The notes below the pieces were generated by a model, which saw nothing but the letters and a program-made list of their open reading frames with translations, had not been told where the DNA came from and searched no databases. Shown one piece after another: positions 46,056 through 53,528 of a stretch of 64,000 nt of DNA (position 1 is the first letter of the stretch; each line of letters starts with the position of its first letter). The translations under genes and the position numbers were made by a program. The DNA is from an uncultured Olsenella sp. GTDB taxonomy: Bacteria > Actinomycetota > Coriobacteriia > Coriobacteriales > Atopobiaceae. The stretch covers positions 62,001 through 126,000 of the forward strand of contig OMVT01000002.1 in assembly GCA_900314535.1 (NCBI GenBank). Reading direction: 5' to 3'.

Positions 46056-47002
46056 CTCTCCTCCTTCTGCCCTGCAATCAGGGCTTCGGCACGGTCAAGA
46101 TCTTCTACCGTGTCGATATCGAAGAGCTCCTCCTCGCCTGCTGCCTCGACAAGGACCGTGCGTGCCGCCTCGTCAGGACGTGCCCTGAGAAGGGCGCCAC
46201 CTCCCGCATCTCCCGAAAGCGCTTGAAGTGCCGGGAAGAGCCTCTTCGGGAAGATGGCAGGGCTTCTGCCCTCCCCTTTCCAGGCAAGACGCACAGGAGA
46301 TGCGAGATGCGCAAAGAACGCCTCTGCCATCCGACGCAGGCTCGCCTCGGAGACGAAGGGCTGGTCTCCCGGGCAGAAGAGGATGCCGGCGCATTCTCCA
46401 AGCGCACGCACACCGGCACGGACCGAATCGCTCTGGAGGGGCCCTTCAGGTGCCACGACTTCGGCACCTGCCGCTGCAGCAGCTTCTGCAACCTCATCCG
46501 CTGCCGTCACGACGACGATGCGGAAAAGGTCTTCCGGCACCTGCGCAAGCGTCTTGCCCAGGACCGTGCCATCGCCCAGAGGGGCCAGGAGCTTCTGCCC
46601 GCCGAAGCGGACGCCCCTGCCTGAAGCGAGGATGCAGCAGCCAAGGCGGGGTGCCAGAAGCCCTGCAAAGGCAGCCTGATAGGCCTCTTCCGCCGCTTTC
46701 TTCGAAGCCTCTTCCCAAGCCTTATAGCGCAGGGCAAGGTCGGCGCCTTGCGGTGTAAGCTTCGCTCCTCCGCCGTCGGCACCTCCGGCATTCCTCGTGA
46801 CAAGCGAGACGCCGAGCGCAGTCTCGGATCCTTCGAGGATGCGGAGTGCCTTCGTATAGGACATCTGCATCGCGCAAGCGGCCTGGCGGATGCTTCCAAG
46901 CTCCTGGATATGGACAAGGAGCTCGGCAGGTCCTGGCCCGAAGGCCCGCTCTCCATCTTCTGCTGCAATCCAGAAGCGCGCGTTCGCACCAAGCTCTGCC
47001 AT
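46052..47002 (-). CDS. ModE-type HTH fused to MocA-like molybdenum cofactor cytidylyltransferase
   Basis: 316 residues. N-terminal ModE/LysR-type winged helix (about residues 1-110): LLVHIQELGSIRQAACAMQM, SYTKALRILEGSE, then GGGAKLTPQGADLALRY. The C-terminal NTP-transferase (about 120-305) has CCILASGRGVRFGGQKLL (MocA LAAGxSxRxGxxK site), LFCPGDQPFVSEASL and GEEELFDIDTVEDL. MocA makes molybdopterin cytosine dinucleotide and ModE senses molybdate. The fusion suggests cofactor-type choice coupled to molybdate-responsive DNA binding. Confidence 0.85.
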   Translation of the reverse strand: MAELGANARFWIAAEDGERAFGPGPAELLVHIQELGSIRQAACAMQMSYTKALRILEGSETALGVSLVTRNAGGADGGGAKLTPQGADLALRYKAWEEASKKAAEEAYQAAFAGLLAPRLGCCILASGRGVRFGGQKLLAPLGDGTVLGKTLAQVPEDLFRIVVVTAADEVAEAAAAAGAEVVAPEGPLQSDSVRAGVRALGECAGILFCPGDQPFVSEASLRRMAEAFFAHLASPVRLAWKGEGRSPAIFPKRLFPALQALSGDAGGGALLRARPDEAARTVLVEAAGEEELFDIDTVEDLDRAEALIAGQKEER

Positions 47003-47030
47003 GGCTGTCCTTCCGCCGAAGCTCCAGTTG

Positions 47031-47972
47031 CTATGCTTCGACTATCGTACCCGTGCGGCCGGCGATACCGTCACGTGCCTTCTCGAGGAGCGTGATGAGG
47101 GAGCGCCTGCCGGCTCCGGATTCGGCGAACTTCACTGCTGCCTTGACCTTCGGAAGCATGGAGCCCGGTGCGAACTGGCCCTCTGCCATGTACTCGCGTG
47201 CCTTCCCGGGCGTAAGCGCCGAGAGCCACTCCTGGTTCGGCTTGCCGAAGTTCACGGCGACCTTCTCGACCGCCGTCAGGATCACGAGGTCGTCGGCGTC
47301 AAGCTGCTCTGCCATGCACTCTGCGGCGAAGTCCTTGTCGATCACGGCTGCAGCGCCCTTGAGATGGTGGCCTTCCGTTGCAAAGACCGGAATGCCGCCG
47401 CCACCGCAGGCAATGACCACATGGTTCGTATCGACGAGCGCCTTGATCGTGTCGATCTCGACGATGCCACGGGGCTTGGGCGAGGCGACGACACGGCGCC
47501 AGCCGCGTCCTGCATCCTCGACGACATCGTAGCCGCGCTCATCCACGAGCTTCTTCGCTTCCGCCTCTGTCATGAATGCGCCGATGGGCTTTGTGGGATG
47601 TGCGAAGGCGGGGTCATTGGGGTCGACCTCGACCTGCGTGAGCACAGTCGCGACGCCCTTGGAAAGTCCCCGGTCGAGCATCTCCTCGCGCAGGGCATTC
47701 TGGAGGTCGTAGCCGATGTATCCCTGGCTCATTGCGACGCAGACGGAGAGCGGGCACGGAATGTATTTCTCAGGATTCGAGCGCGTGAGCTGGGTCATCG
47801 CCTCCTGGATCATGCCGACCTGCGGTCCGTTGCCGTGCGCGATGATGACCTGGTTGCCTTCCTCGATGAGGTCGACGATAGCGGTAGCCGTCTTCTTCAC
47901 GGCAGCCATCTGCTCCGGCAGGTTCTTGCCGAGAGCATTGCCGCCCAGCGCCACGACGATGCGCTTTCCCAT
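47031..47972 (-). CDS. arcC: Carbamate kinase ArcC (YqeA-like)
   Basis: 313 residues, full length. VVALGGNALGKNLPEQ at the N-terminus, VIIAHGNGPQVGMIQEA, and VIACGGGGIPVF. Converts carbamoyl phosphate plus ADP to ATP, carbamate and then CO2 and ammonia. With YgeW it supplies the substrate-level ATP of anaerobic purine breakdown. A strong hairpin separates it from the ygeW gene. Confidence 0.95.
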   Translation of the reverse strand: MGKRIVVALGGNALGKNLPEQMAAVKKTATAIVDLIEEGNQVIIAHGNGPQVGMIQEAMTQLTRSNPEKYIPCPLSVCVAMSQGYIGYDLQNALREEMLDRGLSKGVATVLTQVEVDPNDPAFAHPTKPIGAFMTEAEAKKLVDERGYDVVEDAGRGWRRVVASPKPRGIVEIDTIKALVDTNHVVIACGGGGIPVFATEGHHLKGAAAVIDKDFAAECMAEQLDADDLVILTAVEKVAVNFGKPNQEWLSALTPGKAREYMAEGQFAPGSMLPKVKAAVKFAESGAGRRSLITLLEKARDGIAGRTGTIVEA

Positions 47973-48002
47973 GGGTATCCTTCCTCTCCTGTCCTAAAAG
48001 CG

Positions 48003-48040
48003 GGCGCCCGCCCTGTGCCCGAAGGCTCCAGGCGGGCGCC
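48003..48040 (-). terminator. Hairpin between ygeW and arcC
   Basis: GGCGCCCGCC (48003-48012) and GGCGGGCGCC (48031-48040) are perfect complements, followed on the minus strand by CGCTTTTAGG. Likely attenuates transcription from ygeW into arcC. Confidence 0.65.
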
Positions 48041-48064
48041 GATAGCGTGCGTATGCCGGGTGTC

Positions 48065-49267
48065 TTATGCCTGGTTCCAGCGCGGCTTGGCTGCTGCCTC
48101 GAGTGCTGCAAGCGTGACCACCGGATCCTTGACCTTCTGCAGGAAGATCATGGCTGCCACAGCGTAGGGCTTGTAGCTTGCCTCCTTGTAGAGTCCGTCG
48201 CGGTGATAGTCGAAGACCTCGTTCTCGACCTCGCCGTGCTCGCAGGAGACGCCGTTGATGTCGGCAGGCAGGGGATGCATGTAGATCGTGTCCATGCCCT
48301 TGGCGGTCGTGGACATGAGCTCCTGCGTGCAGCACCAATCCTTGTGCGTCGCGTTCTGGGCAAGAAGCTCGCGCTCGAGCTTGTCGATGCCCTCAGAGTC
48401 GCCAGCTGCGTAGAGCTTCGTCCTCTTCTCCATGGCAGCATACGGTGCCCAGGACTTCGGGATCACGATGTCGGCGCCCTCGAAGGCCTCCTGCATCGTG
48501 TGGGCCTGCTTGAAGGAGCCGCCGTTCTCCTCGGCATAGACGCCTGCCTGCTTCACAAGCTCGGGCATGAGGTCATAGCCCTCGGGGTGTGCGAGCGTGA
48601 CATCCATGCCGAAGCGGGTGAGGAGCATGATGAGGGACTGGGGGCAGGAGAGGGGCTTGCCGTAGGAGGGGCTGTAGGCCCAGGTCACGGCAACCTTCTT
48701 GTGCTTCAGGTTCTCAAGGCCGCCGAACTCGTTGATGAGGTAGAGCATGTCGGCAGAGGACTGCGTCGGGTGGTCGGAGTCGGACTGCAGGGACACAAGG
48801 GTCGGTCTGTGGTCGAGGATGCCTGCCTTCCAGGACTCGTCGACGGACTCTGCGACCTCCTTCATATAGGCGTCGCCCTCGCCGATGAACTTGTCATCGC
48901 GGATGCCGATGACATCTGCCATGAACGAGATCATCGTTGCGGTCTCGCGCACGGTCTCGCCGTGGGCGATCTGGGACTTCGACTCGTCGAGGTCCTGGAG
49001 CTGGAGGCCGAGAAGGTTCGAGCCGGATGCGAACGAGAAGCGGGTGCGTGTCGAGTTGTCGCGGAAGTTCGAGACGGCGAGGCCGGAGTCGAAGATGCGC
49101 GTCGAGATATTGCGCTCGCGGAGATTGCGGAGGGCGTTGGCAACGGTGTAGAGCGCCTTGAGCTCGTCGGTCGTCTTGTCCCACGTGTGCAGGAAGTCGT
49201 TGTTGTACATGTCCTTGAAATCGAGCTTGCCGAGCTCGTCGAGATACGGCTTGATGGTGTCTGCCAT
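48065..49267 (-). CDS. ygeW: Knotted carbamoyltransferase YgeW
   Basis: 400 residues. Aspartate/ornithine transcarbamylase fold: carbamoyl-phosphate site DNSTRTRFSFASG, DHPTQSSADMLYL, and HPLPADINGVSCEHGEV. YgeW-type enzymes have an unusual insertion and unknown natural substrate; in purine clusters they are thought to phosphorolyse a ureido intermediate to carbamoyl phosphate for ArcC. Also resembles 2,3-diaminopropionate carbamoyltransferase as suggested by the partner YgeX. Confidence 0.94.
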   Translation of the reverse strand: MADTIKPYLDELGKLDFKDMYNNDFLHTWDKTTDELKALYTVANALRNLRERNISTRIFDSGLAVSNFRDNSTRTRFSFASGSNLLGLQLQDLDESKSQIAHGETVRETATMISFMADVIGIRDDKFIGEGDAYMKEVAESVDESWKAGILDHRPTLVSLQSDSDHPTQSSADMLYLINEFGGLENLKHKKVAVTWAYSPSYGKPLSCPQSLIMLLTRFGMDVTLAHPEGYDLMPELVKQAGVYAEENGGSFKQAHTMQEAFEGADIVIPKSWAPYAAMEKRTKLYAAGDSEGIDKLERELLAQNATHKDWCCTQELMSTTAKGMDTIYMHPLPADINGVSCEHGEVENEVFDYHRDGLYKEASYKPYAVAAMIFLQKVKDPVVTLAALEAAAKPRWNQA

Positions 49268-49314
49268 GTCTGTCCTCTCCTGAAGGTCCTTGATATGTCT
49301 CTATGCTCTGGGAG

Positions 49315-50700
49315 CTACTTGATATCGTTGTCCGTAAGGGATGCACGGAACTCGGTTGCATCAGACGCGTCTGCCGTCGTCGGGTCGTAGAGGTTCACGG
49401 CTGCAACATAGAGGGCAGCTGCCGTCGGCAGGTCCTGCTTGTAGGTGACCTCGTTGGGAGCGTGTGCCTGGGACTCTGCACCCGGGCCGAAGCCGACGCA
49501 CGGGATTCCATAGCGGCCCTGGATTGCGACGCAGTTCGTCGAGAACGTCCACTTGTCGACGAGAGGCCTGCCCTCGCGCTTGTCCATGGATTTCTCGCAG
49601 CCGATCCTCTTGTCGCCGAAGAGCGCCTTGTGGGCATCGACGAGCGCCTTCACGTGCGGTGCGGTCTCCTTGTTGATCCACGTCGGGAAGTAGGCTTCGG
49701 TCTCGTAGACCTCGCCGGTCCAGCTTGGCCTGTCATACATGTACATGGAGACCTTCACGTCGTCGCCGTATTTCTTGACTGCCGGCAGATCCTCGATCTC
49801 CTTCAAGCAGGACTGGTAGGTCTCGCCTGCCGTCATGCGGCGGTCGATGGAGATGGCGCAGGAGTCAGCGACAGCGCAGCGAGACGGGCTCGTGTAGAAG
49901 ATCTGGGAGACCGTGCAGGTGCCGCGGCCGAGGAAGCGGGCATCCTCGTAGTGCTCGGGGTTGTACTTCGGGTCGAGCATCTTCACGAGGCCCTTGATGG
50001 AGGTGGACTCGTCAGCGCCATTGTTGTTGAGGGCACGCACATCATTGATGATGTCAGCCATCTTGTAGATGGCGTTGTCGCCGCGCTCAGGAGCCGATCC
50101 ATGGCAGGAGACGCCATGGACGTCGACCCTGATCTCCATGCGGCCGCGGTGTCCGCGGTAGATGCCGCCGTCCGTCGGCTCGGTCGAGATCACGAACTCC
50201 GGCTTGATATGGTCCTTGTTGTAGATGTACTGCCAGCACATGCCGTCGCAGTCCTCTTCCTGGACCGTGCCGACGACCATGATCTTGTAGCCCTCGGGGA
50301 TGAGGTCGAGGTCCTTCATGATCTTGGCAGCATAGGTTGCAGAGCAGACGCCGCCCTCCTGGTCGGAGCCGCCACGGCCACCGATGAGCTGGTCGTCCTC
50401 GAAGCCCTCATAGGGGTCGAAATCCCAGTTGTCGCGGTTGCCGATGCCGACGGTATCGATGTGGCCATCGATTGCGATGATCTTGTCGCCCGTGCCCATG
50501 AAGCCCATGACATTGCCAAGGCCATCGACCTTGACCTCGTCGAAGCCGAGCTTCTCCATCTCGGCCTTGATGCAGGCGACAACCTCGCCCTCCTCGCACG
50601 ACTCGCTCGGGTGGGAGATCATGGCACGCAGGAACGCCGTCATGTCCTTGCTGTAGGCTGCGGCTGCTGCCTTGATCTTGTCGTAGTCCAGCTCCTTCAT
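49315..50700 (-). CDS. ygeY: YgeY-type M20-family hydrolase
   Basis: 461 residues from ATG at 50700 (GGAGG upstream). M20 metal motifs: [35 protein letters not shown], catalytic Glu pair in [11 protein letters not shown], and the C-terminal metal His region [18 protein letters not shown]. Family known as putative selenium metabolism hydrolase; predicted to hydrolyse an amide/ureide in purine degradation. Two regulon boxes and a promoter lie upstream. Confidence 0.94.
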   Translation of the reverse strand: MKELDYDKIKAAAAAYSKDMTAFLRAMISHPSESCEEGEVVACIKAEMEKLGFDEVKVDGLGNVMGFMGTGDKIIAIDGHIDTVGIGNRDNWDFDPYEGFEDDQLIGGRGGSDQEGGVCSATYAAKIMKDLDLIPEGYKIMVVGTVQEEDCDGMCWQYIYNKDHIKPEFVISTEPTDGGIYRGHRGRMEIRVDVHGVSCHGSAPERGDNAIYKMADIINDVRALNNNGADESTSIKGLVKMLDPKYNPEHYEDARFLGRGTCTVSQIFYTSPSRCAVADSCAISIDRRMTAGETYQSCLKEIEDLPAVKKYGDDVKVSMYMYDRPSWTGEVYETEAYFPTWINKETAPHVKALVDAHKALFGDKRIGCEKSMDKREGRPLVDKWTFSTNCVAIQGRYGIPCVGFGPGAESQAHAPNEVTYKQDLPTAAALYVAAVNLYDPTTADASDATEFRASLTDNDIK

Positions 50701-50771
50701 CGCTACCTCCAACTCTTGGGGCAGGAGCGCCTCGGCTCCACTGCCATCAGACAGACCTTATTTCTGTCAGC

Positions 50772-50786
50772 CAAACTTTTTGTTTG
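50772..50786. promoter_or_regulatory. Purine/selenium-regulon box, copy 2 (ygeY)
   Basis: CAAACTTTTTGTTTG, the perfect copy: CAAAC and GTTTG arms around five T. It begins 8 bases downstream of the ygeY -10 hexamer, so it overlaps the likely transcription start. Confidence 0.7.
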
Positions 50787-50794
50787 CTATTACG

Positions 50795-50823
50795 TATTAA
50801 AGCACTGCCAGTTCTAAAAACAA
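50795..50823 (-). promoter_or_regulatory. ygeY promoter
   Basis: On the minus strand TTGTTT (50818-50823) and TTAATA (50795-50800) with a 17-base spacer. Confidence 0.6.
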
Positions 50824-50833
50824 GTGTGGTTAC

Positions 50834-50848
50834 CAAACTTTTTGTTTT
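50834..50848. promoter_or_regulatory. Purine/selenium-regulon box, copy 3 (ygeY upstream)
   Basis: CAAACTTTTTGTTTT, 14 of 15; centre 62 bases from copy 2 and just upstream of the ygeY -35. Two boxes bracket the promoter. Confidence 0.65.
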
Positions 50849-50961
50849 GTCCGCAGACGGCATGTTTTCCGCCCCGGACGGCAGGCCCCTTCATGGTGTC
50901 TCTATAGCAAGACAGGCCCGCCGGATGGGAGGCAGACCTGTCAGCTGGAAAGGAGCTTGTG

Positions 50962-50981
50962 CATGCAGCAGGTGCTGCATG
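50962..50981. repeat. Near-perfect palindrome between ygeX and ygeY
   Basis: CATGCAGCA and TGCTGCATG face each other across two bases. No T tract follows, so it is not an obvious terminator. Confidence 0.5.
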
Positions 50982-51005
50982 AGGGAAGCAGATATGAAGG
51001 GAGCG

Positions 51006-52238
51006 CTAGCGCTCTGCAGGGTCGTCCTCGCTCGACCAGGCGCCGTTCCACACAACCTCGCGGTAGCGCACCGGGTCGGTGTCGCCCTCGGTCGAGAACA
51101 GGAGCACCTTGGAATCACGGCCAAGGCCAAGCTCGGCCTTGAGGTCGGCGTAGGCAGGGTCGGACATGATGGAAGAGATGACGCCCATGCCGACAGCGCC
51201 GGACTCTCCCGAGGTGACGGCAGGATCGCCCTTGACGGGAGCTGCGAGCATCCTCATGCCCTTGGCAGAGACCCAGTCGGGGCAGCTCGTGAAGGCCGTT
51301 GCATGATTGCGGAGGATATCCCAGCCGATCGTATTCGGCTCGCCGCAGGCAAGGCCTGCCATGATGGTCAGAAGGTCGCCGCCAACGATGCGCGGATCGC
51401 CATCTGCAGCCACAGCACCCTTGTAGAGGCAGGCAGCCGCGGAAGCCTCCATGATCACGAACTTGGGAGGATTGTCCGGGAAGAGGTTCGTGAAGTAGCC
51501 GACCATGGCCGATGCCAGAGAGCCGACGCCTGCCTGGATAAAGACATGGGTCGGACGGTTCACCTCAAGCTCGCGCAGCTGGTCTGCTGCCTCTGCTGCC
51601 ATGGTGCCGTAGCCCTGCATGATCCAGCTCGGAATCTTCTCATAGCCATCCCAGGCCGTATCCTGCACAATCACGCCGTGCTCGGTCTCGGAGGCCTCCT
51701 TCGCAGCAAGGCGGACGCAGTCATCGTAGTTCAGGTCCTCGATCGTGACCTGGGCGCCTTCCTTCGCGATGTTGTCGTAGCGCGTCTTCGTCGTGCCCTT
51801 CGGCATGTGCACGACGGCCTTCTGATGGAGGCGCTTCGCTGCCCAGGCGACGCCGCGGCCATGGTTGCCGTCCGTCGCCGTGAAGAACGTGGCTTGGCCG
51901 AAGTCATGGGCAAGCTGGTCGGACGTCAGGTAGTCGAAGTTCATCTCGGAGACGTCCTTGCCGGTCTCCTCTGCGATGTAGCGGGCCATAGCAAAGGAGC
52001 CGCCGAGCACCTTGAAGGCGTTGAGGCCGAAGCGGTAGGACTCATCCTTGACAAAGAGGCCGCCCAAGCCCAGACGCTCTGCCATGCCGGAAAGGTTGGC
52101 CAGGGGCGTCACAGAATACTGCGGGAAGCTCTGGTGGAAGGCACGGGCCTTGCTCACGTTCTCGAGCGACATGATCTCGAGGTTCTTGTCCTCGCTCTTG
52201 GGCATCCTGTTGGCAACCCACTTGATTTCAGGCTCCAT
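51006..52238 (-). CDS. ygeX: Diaminopropionate ammonia-lyase YgeX
   Basis: 410 residues from ATG at 52238 (GGGAGGA upstream). PLP enzyme of the threonine-dehydratase fold; cofactor Lys in YRFGLNAFKVLGGSFAM, TATDGNHGRGVAW, QAGVGSLASAMVGYF and GESGAVGMG. Cleaves 2,3-diaminopropionate to pyruvate and two ammonia, the exit of anaerobic purine breakdown into central metabolism. Promoter and box lie at 52276-52326. Confidence 0.95.
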   Translation of the reverse strand: MEPEIKWVANRMPKSEDKNLEIMSLENVSKARAFHQSFPQYSVTPLANLSGMAERLGLGGLFVKDESYRFGLNAFKVLGGSFAMARYIAEETGKDVSEMNFDYLTSDQLAHDFGQATFFTATDGNHGRGVAWAAKRLHQKAVVHMPKGTTKTRYDNIAKEGAQVTIEDLNYDDCVRLAAKEASETEHGVIVQDTAWDGYEKIPSWIMQGYGTMAAEAADQLRELEVNRPTHVFIQAGVGSLASAMVGYFTNLFPDNPPKFVIMEASAAACLYKGAVAADGDPRIVGGDLLTIMAGLACGEPNTIGWDILRNHATAFTSCPDWVSAKGMRMLAAPVKGDPAVTSGESGAVGMGVISSIMSDPAYADLKAELGLGRDSKVLLFSTEGDTDPVRYREVVWNGAWSSEDDPAER

Positions 52239-52275
52239 GCTGCATCCTCCCAGACATGACATATTGTTTTGCAAC

Positions 52276-52290
52276 AATACTTTTTGTTTG
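52276..52290. promoter_or_regulatory. Purine/selenium-regulon box, copy 4 (ygeX)
   Basis: AATACTTTTTGTTTG, 13 of 15. Starts 7 bases downstream of the ygeX -10 hexamer. Confidence 0.65.
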
Positions 52291-52297
52291 TCTACCT

Positions 52298-52326
52298 TAT
52301 TAAAGCACAGCTCAAACTATTTGCAA
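52298..52326 (-). promoter_or_regulatory. ygeX promoter
   Basis: On the minus strand TTGCAA (52321-52326) and TTAATA (52298-52303) with a 17-base spacer. Confidence 0.6.
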
Positions 52327-52388
52327 GCATATCTGACAAATATTTAGGCGTTGTCTGCGAACGGCATCTTGAAGGCTGCAGATGGCAG

Positions 52389-52413
52389 AAAGGCCCGGAC
52401 GAACCGGACCTTT
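52389..52413 (-). terminator. Terminator after the 3-hydroxyacyl-CoA dehydrogenase gene
   Basis: AAAGGTCCGG pairs with CCGGGCCTTT (one G-U) around TTCGT. Stem only; weak T tract. Confidence 0.6.
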
Positions 52414-52419
52414 CCTCCC

Positions 52420-53370
52420 CTACTTCGTGTAGTCGTAGAAGCCCTTGCCGGCCGCGACGCCGGTCTCGCCGGCATCGATCTTCTCCTTCAGGAGCTTCAC
52501 GATCTCATGCTCGGGCGTGCCCTCCTGCTGGGCTGCCGGATTCATCCGGCCGATGTTGTAGGCCGTGACGAGGCCCACGATATCGAGGATGCGGAAGGGG
52601 CCGGCAGGAGCGCCCGTGCCGAGCCTCCAGGCAAGATCGATATCCTCTGGCGAGCCGACGCCTGTCGCCCAGAGCTTCTCTGCAGCATTGAGAAACGGCA
52701 CAAGCATGCTGTTCAGAAGATATCCCGGCTGCTCCTTCATGACCTTCAAGGGGACCATGCGGATCGAGGCAGCAAAGGCACAGACGAGCTCGAAGTTCGC
52801 AGGGTCGGTCTTGCTCTGTGCCATGACTTCGGCAGAAGGGTTCTTCCAGATCTCGTTTGCGAAGTGAAGGGCCAGATACTTCTCAGGCCGCCCTGTCGCC
52901 TCGGCAAACTGGCTTGGCAGAAGCGTCGAGGAGTTTGTTGCCACGACGGTACGCTCAGGCAGGTGCTTCTTGAGCTCCTCGTAGAAGGCTGTCTTCTGTG
53001 CCGGGTCCTCTGCGACGGCCTCGATCACGAGGTCGGCATCCCCGAAGGCTTCATCCCAGTCGGTCGTGAGCTTGAGATTCTTGTAGGCATGCTCGACGGC
53101 AGCCTTCGCCTCGTCGATCTTCTCTGGCGACACTTCGTCTTTCCCCATGAATCCATAGGCGTAGGCCGAAGGGTCGGTCTTCAACGCTTCGAGCGATGCA
53201 AGATATGTCTCATGCAGGCGGTCGATCTTCGGCTGGCAGCGGCCGATGGAGCCCTCCGAGCGCAGCCAGATCGTCACGTCGTAGCCCCGATAGGCGCTCT
53301 GGAAAGCGATCTGGCTTCCGAGCACGCCGCCACCGGCGACCGTGACCTTCTTCACGTCCTTGATATCCAT
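52420..53370 (-). CDS. 3-hydroxyacyl-CoA dehydrogenase family protein
   Basis: 316 residues from ATG at 53370. NAD-binding VTVAGGGVLGSQIAFQSAYR (about residues 9-28), VIEAVAEDPAQKTAFYEEL, VVATNSSTLLPSQFAE, catalytic His in LALHFANEIWKNPSAEVM, and the C-terminal VGSPEDIDLAWRLGTGAPAG. Oxidoreductase acting on a 3-hydroxyacyl-type substrate. No thiolase or crotonase lies nearby, so a role in purine carbon disposal or fatty acid/butyrate metabolism is open. Its own palindrome (53502-53515) precedes it. Confidence 0.88.
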   Translation of the reverse strand: MDIKDVKKVTVAGGGVLGSQIAFQSAYRGYDVTIWLRSEGSIGRCQPKIDRLHETYLASLEALKTDPSAYAYGFMGKDEVSPEKIDEAKAAVEHAYKNLKLTTDWDEAFGDADLVIEAVAEDPAQKTAFYEELKKHLPERTVVATNSSTLLPSQFAEATGRPEKYLALHFANEIWKNPSAEVMAQSKTDPANFELVCAFAASIRMVPLKVMKEQPGYLLNSMLVPFLNAAEKLWATGVGSPEDIDLAWRLGTGAPAGPFRILDIVGLVTAYNIGRMNPAAQQEGTPEHEIVKLLKEKIDAGETGVAAGKGFYDYTK

Positions 53371-53501
53371 GTCCGACCTCTTTTCTTCCGATTGGCGCCA
53401 CAGCGTGCTTGCCTGGCTTCCCAATTGATGCGGCTGGAATCAGCGGCAGGGATGCCGTGCCTCCCTGCCTTGAGCGGAGCATACCCGTAAAGGATATCGT
53501 T

Positions 53502-53528
53502 CTAACAATAGTTAGTATCGTTTATTAA
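53502..53528 (-). promoter_or_regulatory. -10 element and CTAAC..GTTAG palindrome before the dehydrogenase gene
   Basis: TTAATA on the minus strand (53523-53528, overlapping the xdhD stop) is followed after 7 bases by CTAACTATTGTTAG (53502-53515). The geometry copies that of the ygeX box, with a 14-base variant palindrome. No good -35 was seen. Confidence 0.5.
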
